From contig JAKAGC010000348.1 in the NCBI GenBank assembly GCA_021817755.1, positions 1 to 5,315 on the forward strand: DNA of 5,315 nucleotides, written 5' to 3'. The notes under the pieces are model-generated. The model was not told the DNA's origin. It ran no database searches and was given only the letters and a program-made list of their open reading frames with translations. Both the position numbers and the translations under genes were made by a program. The stretch is from Acidobacteriota bacterium. GTDB lineage: Bacteria; Acidobacteriota; Aminicenantia; UBA2199. Positions 1-5,315 of the stretch are shown here, piece after piece (position 1 is the first letter of the stretch; every line of letters starts with the position of its first letter).

Positions 1-133
1 TAATGAAGCAGTTCAAAGGGTGTATTGGATTTTTTTTTAATCAAATAGTGATATCAACGAGGGTTGTTAATATATGCCTTTTTTTTAGAACAATATTTAC
101 TGATAATATATTTTCAGTTTCGAGCACGTGGTT
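1..133. other. AT-rich leader upstream of the radical SAM gene
   Basis: No convincing gene lies here. The stretch begins with TAATGA, which could be the stop of a gene lying to the left, but no coding sequence is visible to confirm it. It holds two poly-T tracts, about 30-38 and 79-86. No GC-rich hairpin precedes either tract, so neither is a convincing intrinsic terminator. A small open frame from 64 to 258 runs into the radical SAM gene in another frame and has no family resemblance. Confidence 0.5.
85..112 (+). promoter_or_regulatory. candidate promoter for the three-gene set (weak)
   Basis: TTTAGA at 85-90 (4 of 6 matches to TTGACA) is followed after 16 bp by TATATT at 107-112 (5 of 6 matches to TATAAT). 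GATAAT at 102-107 is an alternative -10. Transcription would start near 118-120 and leave only about 14-16 nt before the ATG at 134, which fits the absence of a clear ribosome binding site there. In such AT-rich DNA these matches arise easily by chance, so this is only a candidate. Confidence 0.25.
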
Positions 134-1873
134 ATGAATATCCTACTAATAAATCCACCACGTCGTATTTTTTTCTCCCGATCTCCGGTTGCGCGTTGGT
201 TTCCGCTGGGATTGGCGTGTATTGCAACTGGGGTAAAAAAAGCAGGATATGGGGTTGAAGTATTTGATTCTATTCCCTATTGTGAGGATAACCGTTTATT
301 AACAGGGGAGGAAGGATTAGAAATAGGATTATCTTCACGACCAGGGGTATCTGCTGCATTTCACCTGGGAGCAAGTTGGGAGAGAATGGGTTCATATATG
401 GAAAAATCATCACCAAATGTAATTGGCATTTCTGCAATGATGGCTGCCCACCGTCAGGAAGTACTACAAACTGCTAAATTAGCGAGGAAAATTGTTCCTA
501 AAGCGATTATCGTTGTTGGAGGCGCGGATGCATCAAATGAACCGGATAGCTATTTGAAAACGGAATTAATCGATTATGTTATCAGCGGAGATGGAGAAGA
601 ATCTTTCCCGGAACTTCTGGAAAAATTAGCGAAAAATGAAAATGTGAGAAATATAAAAGGTATTTGCGCTGCTGGGGATTTATTCAAATCTGATGATAAA
701 ATCAGATACCTGGGGACTGGGGCACTGGATAAATTAATTCCGAGTTATGAATGTTTTCCGATGGAACGTTGGTACAGAGTATCAAACATGCGATTTGCAA
801 TGATAAGTACGAGCCGGGGATGTTTTAATAAATGCACATTCTGCTCCCAAGGGAATATCCCTTTCCGGGCACGTTCGATTGATTCGATTTCTAAAGAAAT
901 CAAGCAAATGATTGATAAATACGATATCGATCATCTGTTTTTCGAAGATGATATGTTGTTGCACAATTACAAAAACTCGATAGAACTATTTGAAATGATT
1001 GGAAACATGAAGAAAAGATTATACTTACACTGCCTTTCCGGAATTTCCAGTCATCTAATCGATAAATCATTGGCTCATATAATGAAACAAGCGGGATTGC
1101 ATACGGTTGTGCTGGGATTTGAAACGAAGCAAAAATCCATTCGAACCAAAATAAATAAGAATTTTTCGACCATCTCGGAATTGTTGAGGGCAATTCATCT
1201 ATTCAAAAAGGAAGATGTTCGAGATATTAGAGCTTTTATAATTGCAGGACTACCGGATACAAGGGTTGAAGATTGTCTTGATGATATTGGGTATATATTA
1301 AAGCAAGGGGCACGAGTTAATTTAAATGGATATTATCCGATTGGGGGTACAACTTTATATGAGGAAGTAAAACAAAAAGAATATATTGTATCCTCTCATC
1401 CTTCACATTTCCGAAGTGCTTATGGGAATATCGATACTCAAATATTCCCGAGACAACATTTACTTTTTCTTCTGGATGCATACCATGGTCTTAAGGTATT
1501 ATTGGAATACACGGGGTTTTATGAATGTTTACATGCTTTTGGAATTAGTGGGGTGGAATTAAAGGACATCACTGGTACTTTTTTAATTAATGTTTCACAA
1601 AAAATTAAAAAGAATGTAAACTCTGATAATAATAGTTGTTGTCTTCATTTTGCGAATCGTCTTTCGATTTGGTTTTCGATTTATTCGGGGGATTTTTATA
1701 AAGGGGAAGAATTAGAATGTGGAGCTTCAAGTAATCCGGGATTTTGTATGTTTAAGATATTCCCCTGGGTAGAAATCCCTTATGAATTTCAATATATTAT
1801 TCAAAAACTTCGAGAGTATTATTTTCAATACAGGAGAGCCAATGAACGAGCAATGGAATTTCTCGGGAAATAA
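134..1873 (+). CDS. B12-binding-domain radical SAM enzyme
   Basis: This 579-residue protein has the class B radical SAM layout. The N-terminal cobalamin-binding Rossmann-like domain (about 1-170) opens with MNILLINPP and contains VVGGADAS (127-134) and SGDGEESFPELL (151-162). The radical SAM core (about 215-420) has SRGCFNKCTFC with Cys230, Cys234 and Cys237, the CxxxCxxC motif that holds the 4Fe-4S cluster and S-adenosylmethionine. It also has FFEDDMLL (269-276), GFETKQKSI (328-336) and AGLPDTRVED (371-380), in the usual family order. The last 160 residues or so match nothing I recognise; they include Cys465, Cys502, Cys503, Cys529 and Cys538. No DxHxxG motif is seen, as is common in this class. 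Family members perform radical methylations, ring contractions and cyclisations; the substrate here is unknown. I chose ATG 134 because it gives the canonical MxILLINPP start; a GTG at 128 would add two residues. It probably shares a transcript with the kinase/nucleotidyltransferase gene it overlaps. Confidence 0.93.
   Translation: MNILLINPPRRIFFSRSPVARWFPLGLACIATGVKKAGYGVEVFDSIPYCEDNRLLTGEEGLEIGLSSRPGVSAAFHLGASWERMGSYMEKSSPNVIGISAMMAAHRQEVLQTAKLARKIVPKAIIVVGGADASNEPDSYLKTELIDYVISGDGEESFPELLEKLAKNENVRNIKGICAAGDLFKSDDKIRYLGTGALDKLIPSYECFPMERWYRVSNMRFAMISTSRGCFNKCTFCSQGNIPFRARSIDSISKEIKQMIDKYDIDHLFFEDDMLLHNYKNSIELFEMIGNMKKRLYLHCLSGISSHLIDKSLAHIMKQAGLHTVVLGFETKQKSIRTKINKNFSTISELLRAIHLFKKEDVRDIRAFIIAGLPDTRVEDCLDDIGYILKQGARVNLNGYYPIGGTTLYEEVKQKEYIVSSHPSHFRSAYGNIDTQIFPRQHLLFLLDAYHGLKVLLEYTGFYECLHAFGISGVELKDITGTFLINVSQKIKKNVNSDNNSCCLHFANRLSIWFSIYSGDFYKGEELECGASSNPGFCMFKIFPWVEIPYEFQYIIQKLREYYFQYRRANERAMEFLGK
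1832..1837 (+). promoter_or_regulatory. ribosome binding site of the kinase-nucleotidyltransferase gene
   Basis: AGGAGA sits 4 nt upstream of ATG 1842 and lies inside the last codons of the radical SAM gene. It decides the start of the downstream gene: the open frame extends back to 1782, but the ATG there has no comparable site and the added residues do not resemble a PfkB N-terminus. The overlapping arrangement suggests translational coupling. Confidence 0.75.
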
Positions 1874-3545
1874 AGTTTTGGTGGTTGGTCGAGCGACATT
1901 GGATTTATTAATCAGGAGTGATGATTTCCCGCCACCTGGTAATCAGGGAACAATACACGAACAAGTCATACAACCGGGAGGGAGTGCGCTGAATATTGCT
2001 GTTTCGTTGGCTCAATTTGGGATACCTGTCGATTTGTGCTGCCGTTTGGGTAAAGATGCTCCGGGAAGATTAGTTAAAGCTACTATTTTACAGCGGGGTG
2101 TGCCGACTGATTTGATTAAAATCGATTCTTCGCTTCCGACATCTTTGAGTATAATTAAAATCGGACAAAATGCAGAAATATCAATTCTCCATGATGGAGG
2201 AGCCAATAAGCATTTTTGTTCAAATGACATATCTTCGATCGCCCTGGAATCATACGGGCTTGTACATATAGGGGGAGCAATGCTGCTCGATTCTTTCGAC
2301 GGGGAACCGGCAGCAGAATTTTTATCAAAGGCACGCAGTATGGGGATTTTAACAGGAGTGAGCACGACCCGCAATACAAGCCAAAAAAAAGTTCTAATGC
2401 CACTTTATTCTTTTATGGATTATTTTATTCTAAATGAAAAGGAATCATTTGAAATTTCTCTATGTACCAATATAGAGGATGCAGGACAGTGGTTCAGAGA
2501 CAAGGGAGTCAAAACTGTTGTAATCACTCGGGGGAAGCATGGAGCATATATTTCGGGTGAATCCTTCATGGGGCATGTTCCGGGTATTCCTGGGGTTGTT
2601 AGAGATACGACGGGGTGCGGAGATGCATTTACTGCCGGATTCCTGGCAACCCAGATTGCAGGGATGTGGCTTCGATTATCGGCTGATTGGGCGAATACGA
2701 CGGGGGCTTTATGCGCGGGAACAGTTGGGGCTCTCCCCACTCCATTTGAACCGGTGGAAATCCAGCGTAAAGTGGATACATTTCTAAAAAGTGGGGGAAC
2801 AGGAGCACTGATTTTGGCTGGAGGGAAATCAACACGCATGTTGGGCTCTCGGCAAAAACTTGTTGAACTTTTATGGGGGGAACCGCTGATCAATTTTCCA
2901 GTTCGAAACCTAAGAAACGCGGGTGTTCACCGGATAATCGTTTTATCGGGACACGGGGGAGACCTTGTTCAATATGCCTTAAGAAAGCAACCTGTGGAAT
3001 TGATAAATACTGGAGAAATGGATCTTGGAACGGGTAATAGTGTAAAATCTGCAATGGCTTTACTGGAAGACTTACCGCCGTATATTTACGTTATAAATGG
3101 AGATACACCTCTTATTTCACCGGAAATACTGATTCGGTTAAGGGAGGAATTAATTGGATCTGGTGCGGCAGTTACTTTGGCTGTGGCTCGTACTCCTGAC
3201 TTTGAACGGTATGGACATGCAGCAATATTAACAGACACTAACGGAGAATTCAGTGGTAATGTGCATTTTTCGAGTGGTTCAATTGAAAATTCGAATGGCT
3301 TGATTAATACGGGAACCTATTGTTTTGTTCGAGAGGCCTTAATTAATGGAAGTAGAGATCTTTTTCCGGCTGGGGATGGGAAAATCCATTTTTCGGATAT
3401 ACTAATGATATTGAAAGCGAAAAAGAAAAAAATATGTTTGGTTTATTTTGACTGTTTTAAATCGTTTATAAGTATTAATACAAAGGAACACTTATTAGAA
3501 ATAGAAAACAAAGATAATGTGAAGGAAAGTAAAACGGATATTTGA
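1842..3545 (+). CDS. fused PfkB-family sugar kinase and GlmU/MobA-like nucleotidyltransferase
   Basis: This 567-residue protein has two enzyme domains. Residues 1 to about 315 are a PfkB/ribokinase-family kinase: Asp21 in the first strand, PGGSALNIAVSLAQFG (45-60), LNEKE (197-201), VITRGKHGA (227-235) and DTTGCGDAFTAGF (255-267), with Asp261 as the expected catalytic base. Residues about 320-567 are a GT-A-type nucleotidyltransferase: LAGGKSTRM (325-333), Lys339, DLGTGNSV (394-401), NGDTPLI (419-425, Asp421 the expected metal ligand), NTGTYCF (489-495), and SINTKEHL (544-551) with Asn546 matching the second GlmU metal ligand. There is no hexapeptide-repeat acetyltransferase domain, so it is not GlmU. 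The linker is only a few residues. By family logic it phosphorylates a sugar, cyclitol or nucleoside and transfers a nucleotidyl group onto a phosphate. HldE is a functional parallel, but with a different transferase fold. Substrate and nucleotide are unknown. It overlaps the radical SAM gene by 32 bp and ends 19 bp before the DUF4062 gene. Confidence 0.93.
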   Translation: MNEQWNFSGNKVLVVGRATLDLLIRSDDFPPPGNQGTIHEQVIQPGGSALNIAVSLAQFGIPVDLCCRLGKDAPGRLVKATILQRGVPTDLIKIDSSLPTSLSIIKIGQNAEISILHDGGANKHFCSNDISSIALESYGLVHIGGAMLLDSFDGEPAAEFLSKARSMGILTGVSTTRNTSQKKVLMPLYSFMDYFILNEKESFEISLCTNIEDAGQWFRDKGVKTVVITRGKHGAYISGESFMGHVPGIPGVVRDTTGCGDAFTAGFLATQIAGMWLRLSADWANTTGALCAGTVGALPTPFEPVEIQRKVDTFLKSGGTGALILAGGKSTRMLGSRQKLVELLWGEPLINFPVRNLRNAGVHRIIVLSGHGGDLVQYALRKQPVELINTGEMDLGTGNSVKSAMALLEDLPPYIYVINGDTPLISPEILIRLREELIGSGAAVTLAVARTPDFERYGHAAILTDTNGEFSGNVHFSSGSIENSNGLINTGTYCFVREALINGSRDLFPAGDGKIHFSDILMILKAKKKKICLVYFDCFKSFISINTKEHLLEIENKDNVKESKTDI

Positions 3546-3554
3546 ATTGAAGTT

Positions 3555-3560
3555 GGAGGA
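3555..3560 (+). promoter_or_regulatory. ribosome binding site of the DUF4062 gene
   Basis: GGAGGA lies 4 nt before ATG 3565 and sets that start. The reading frame is open back to a TTG at 3547, but that codon lies upstream of this site and would add six residues encoded by the site itself. Confidence 0.8.
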
Positions 3561-3564
3561 ATTA

Positions 3565-4722
3565 ATGAGTGATCAATTAAAGGAAGTGAGAATTTTTATT
3601 GCATCTCCGAGCGATGTGGAAAATGAGCGTATGCAAGCTGTAAAAATTATTGAAGAGTTAAATTCGACAGGTGTTGCACGATCGATGGGTTTAATTTTAC
3701 ATCCTATAACATTTTCCGATGTTATATCGAAAATAGGAGAACGCCCGGAACAGGCAATTCTCGATTATATCGATATGGAAGATCTGGATATTTTTGTGGG
3801 GATTATGTGGAAGCGCTTTGGTACACCAACAGGAGCAGAATATGAATCGGGAACGGAAGAGGAATTTCATGTTGCATATGATCGATTTTCAATCAATGGA
3901 AAGCCACGAATATTATTTTATTTCAATATGCAAATGGACCGTATGCCGAGTTCGGGGGATTTCCATGGAATGCAGAAGGTAATGGGATTAAAAGAAAAAA
4001 TAGGGAATTTGGGACTTTATACGGAGTATTCGGGTATAAGCGAATTCGAAAAAAAATTCAGAAGGGACATTACTCGAGTTATCCTAAATTGGGAACAAAA
4101 AATAAAAACTTGTGTAATCGATATAAAAAAAACGGAATGTAATTATTTTGAAACATGGAGAGATGCTTATTCTACTGATCGAATAAGTGGAGAACGAGTG
4201 GAAGCTTACCTTTATAAAAAAGCAAGTAATAACGTGAGATTTATGACTATTTCGGGGCGTTCGGTTTTCAGCAATGATGTCGAAGAAGCATTAAAGAGTA
4301 AGAATATGGGTTCCTTTCGGTTTGAGCTATTGCTCTTCGACTGGAATTCTCCTTTTTTTGCGACTAAGATGAATGATGAACGTAGGGAATCTGGGGTGGA
4401 AATCGAAATGGCTAAAAAGAAGGCGTGCGCCATTGCTGAAAACTTTCTAAGCATGGGGAAATCTTTCGGCATTGACCTTGAAATCCGTTTATATACTCAG
4501 TATCCTGTGTGGAGGTGTATGATCATCGATAATGAAACAGCCTTTCTGGGATATTACCCGACTGGAAAGCGAGGATATGAAGGTCCTATGCATGTATACA
4601 AAAAAGATGAAGAAGGGAGTCTATTTTATCCGGTAAATCAATATTTCGAGAAATTATGGGAGGTGTCGGGACCTTCGCTTGTTCCGGGTGATTCAAGGTT
4701 TGTAATATCCACTAAAAATTAA
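3565..4722 (+). CDS. DUF4062 (TIR-like) protein with an unassigned C-terminal domain
   Basis: This 385-residue soluble protein has no signal peptide or membrane segment. Residues 1 to about 175 match DUF4062: VRIFIASPSDVENER (8-22), then LDIFVGIMWKRFGTPTG (74-90) and SGTEEEFHVAYD (95-106). Known DUF4062 domains are TIR-like alpha/beta modules, often at the N-terminus of STAND NTPases in conflict or signalling proteins. Here no NTPase follows; there is no P-loop. A linker (about 176-215) leads to a second alpha/beta domain (about 216-370) with FRFELLLFDWNSPF (251-264), LEIRLYTQYP (305-314), MIIDNETAFLGYYP (319-332) and a terminal YFEKLWE (360-366). That pattern loosely recalls DUF5919 or catalytically dead phospholipase D-like folds; no HxK...D motif is present. 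The domain could sense a ligand or carry the effector activity, and this is inference. The gene follows the kinase/nucleotidyltransferase gene by 19 bp with a strong ribosome binding site, so it is probably co-transcribed. The DUF4062 call is firm; the C-terminal one is weak. Confidence 0.88.
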   Translation: MSDQLKEVRIFIASPSDVENERMQAVKIIEELNSTGVARSMGLILHPITFSDVISKIGERPEQAILDYIDMEDLDIFVGIMWKRFGTPTGAEYESGTEEEFHVAYDRFSINGKPRILFYFNMQMDRMPSSGDFHGMQKVMGLKEKIGNLGLYTEYSGISEFEKKFRRDITRVILNWEQKIKTCVIDIKKTECNYFETWRDAYSTDRISGERVEAYLYKKASNNVRFMTISGRSVFSNDVEEALKSKNMGSFRFELLLFDWNSPFFATKMNDERRESGVEIEMAKKKACAIAENFLSMGKSFGIDLEIRLYTQYPVWRCMIIDNETAFLGYYPTGKRGYEGPMHVYKKDEEGSLFYPVNQYFEKLWEVSGPSLVPGDSRFVISTKN

Positions 4723-4771
4723 TCGCATATTTTTTTTTATTTTTAAGAAAAATCAGGGGATTATACTATAT

Positions 4772-4777
4772 TATAAT
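4772..4777 (+). promoter_or_regulatory. candidate -10 element (TATAAT) for the exported-protein gene
   Basis: This is a perfect TATAAT, 43 nt before ATG 4821. No good -35 appears at 16-18 bp upstream (AAAATC at 17 bp), and no TGn extension is present. A second -10-like hexamer, TATACT, lies at 4762-4767. The 5-bp dyad around the element could be a regulator site, though it is short and AT-rich. Confidence 0.35.
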
Positions 4778-4809
4778 AGTGACGTAATTGAGGTTTTTAT
4801 AAGGAAGAT

Positions 4810-4816
4810 GGAGGAG
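4810..4816 (+). promoter_or_regulatory. ribosome binding site of the exported-protein gene
   Basis: GGAGGAG, a near-full anti-Shine-Dalgarno match, lies 4 nt before ATG 4821. It supports this start for a gene whose end is outside the window. Confidence 0.8.
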
Positions 4817-4820
4817 TAAG

Positions 4821-5315
4821 ATGAATATAAAGAAAACAAGGCCATTTCTATGGCTTTTAGTTTTATGCGGTTTGGTTTTTGTGTTACCTTTCCCGCGATA
4901 TGCTTTTCCAGAAAAGCATAAACCGGAAAAAGTCCTCAGATTAACAATCAAATATGAAAACGGAAAGATGGATTTATTAAAAGTGGATTCGTTATTAATG
5001 GTCGTTCCTGTAAGAGTAACTGAACAATTTATCAAAGGCGAACTTTCCCCGGATGAATTCTTTTTCGAAATCCAGGATAAAAGAAAAAATACCATTTTGC
5101 GTTCAAACATGGAAAATCCTACGGAGAGTTTAATGGAGTATGAAGACCCGGAAAATCCGGGGGGGATTAAAAGTCAAATTGTTAAGCATGAGGAAATTAC
5201 TTTCTCAATCCTGGTCCCAGCTCTTGAGAACTCTCAATTCGTACGGTTTGCACGAGTTCCTAAAGAGCAAAGAAGCGTTAATTTTAAAATGCAAAAGCAT
5301 GAAGAGTTAGGGACA
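4821..5315 (+). CDS. exported protein of unknown function, 3' end outside the window
   Basis: The frame stays open for 165 codons to the last base, so the protein is truncated only by the window. The N-terminus is a classic Sec signal: basic MNIKKTR, a hydrophobic core from about residue 9 to 24, and a likely cleavage after RYA (26-28), although Arg at -3 is unusual. Cys16 has Leu before it, so it is not a good lipobox. The mature part begins with charged FPEKHKPEK. Short hydrophobic stretches such as VLRLTIKY and SLLMVVPVRV, with FFFEIQDKRKNTIL and ITFSILVPAL, suggest a beta-sandwich. The DPENPGG turn (near residue 110) is notable. I do not recognise the family. N-terminal beta domains of some secreted peptidases, for example those of the M64 type, can look similar, but this is a weak impression. 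It has its own strong ribosome binding site and is 98 bp from the DUF4062 gene, so it probably belongs to a separate unit. Confidence 0.8.
   Translation, partial: MNIKKTRPFLWLLVLCGLVFVLPFPRYAFPEKHKPEKVLRLTIKYENGKMDLLKVDSLLMVVPVRVTEQFIKGELSPDEFFFEIQDKRKNTILRSNMENPTESLMEYEDPENPGGIKSQIVKHEEITFSILVPALENSQFVRFARVPKEQRSVNFKMQKHEELGT

Larger units (their letters stand above)
4723..4820. other. AT-rich intergenic gap with poly-T tract
   Basis: A run of nine T (4730-4738) follows the DUF4062 stop codon. It is followed by an A/T-only inverted repeat, ATTTTT (4739-4744) and AAAAAT (4748-4753), around AAG. Without a GC-rich stem this is a poor intrinsic terminator, but it may mark the end of the upstream transcript. 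A second small dyad, ACTAT (4765-4769) and ATAGT (4776-4780), flanks the TATAAT element. Confidence 0.4.

Noticed and set aside
64..258. Small + strand open frame of 64 codons at the left end
   Set aside because: It overlaps the radical SAM N-terminus, whose motifs are clear, and has no ribosome binding site or family resemblance.
2791..2850. Possible internal start that would make the nucleotidyltransferase a separate protein
   Set aside because: An AGGAG occurs in the linker codons, but the next in-frame ATG (residue 333) lies after the LAGGKSTRM nucleotide-binding loop and would destroy it. A single fused chain fits better.
2012..2893. Several overlapping open frames, mostly on the reverse strand, within the kinase-nucleotidyltransferase gene
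   Set aside because: The + strand frame carries all the PfkB and nucleotidyltransferase motifs, so these are shadow frames.
1842..3545. Identification as HldE or GlmU
   Set aside because: The nucleotidyltransferase half is not the HldE cytidylyltransferase fold, and the GlmU acetyltransferase repeats and acceptor loop are missing.
4730..4753. Intrinsic terminator after the DUF4062 gene
   Set aside because: The nine-T run has no GC-rich hairpin before it and the nearby inverted repeat is A/T only, so I note it only as an AT-rich gap.
4766..5110. Reverse-strand open frame of 114 codons
   Set aside because: It is antisense to the exported-protein gene, which has a signal peptide and a GGAGGAG site. 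The reverse frame has no such support.
1..5315. CRISPR array, tRNA or rRNA gene, insertion sequence
   Set aside because: No regularly spaced repeats, no cloverleaf or rRNA-like stretches, and no transposase motifs or terminal inverted repeats were seen.

Overview
The window is bacterial and fairly AT-rich, judged by eye. All convincing genes are on the + strand, and three of the four have strong Shine-Dalgarno sequences (AGGAG or GGAGG types). It does not contain enough to name the phylum. The last gene encodes an exported protein with a Sec-type signal peptide. Short A/T-only gaps, class B radical SAM enzymes and DUF4062-type proteins would fit an uncultured anaerobic lineage, but that is inference only.

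Layout: positions 1-133 are an AT-rich leader with poly-T tracts and a weak promoter candidate. A tightly packed three-gene set follows. (1) 134-1873 encodes a cobalamin-binding-domain radical SAM enzyme. (2) 1842-3545 encodes a single polypeptide joining a PfkB/ribokinase-type sugar kinase to a GlmU/MobA-type nucleotidyltransferase; it overlaps gene 1 by 32 bp. (3) 3565-4722 encodes a DUF4062 (TIR-like, STAND-associated) protein with a separate C-terminal domain that loosely recalls DUF5919/inactive PLD folds; it starts 19 bp after gene 2. After a 98-bp AT-rich gap with a TATAAT element, gene (4), from 4821 and cut by the window edge, encodes an unrecognised secreted protein and probably belongs to another transcription unit.

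Working together (inference): genes 1 and 2 look like a small-molecule route. A radical SAM/B12 enzyme would alter a substrate, a PfkB kinase would phosphorylate a sugar, cyclitol or nucleoside, and the fused nucleotidyltransferase would turn the phosphate into an NDP- or NMP-activated product. This follows the logic of HldE but uses a different nucleotidyltransferase fold. Gene 3 is not a normal biosynthetic gene. Its DUF4062 domain is typical of conflict and signalling proteins, so the set may couple an unusual nucleotide-linked metabolite to a sensor or effector. This combination is the part of the window most likely to be new; its function cannot be proved from sequence alone.
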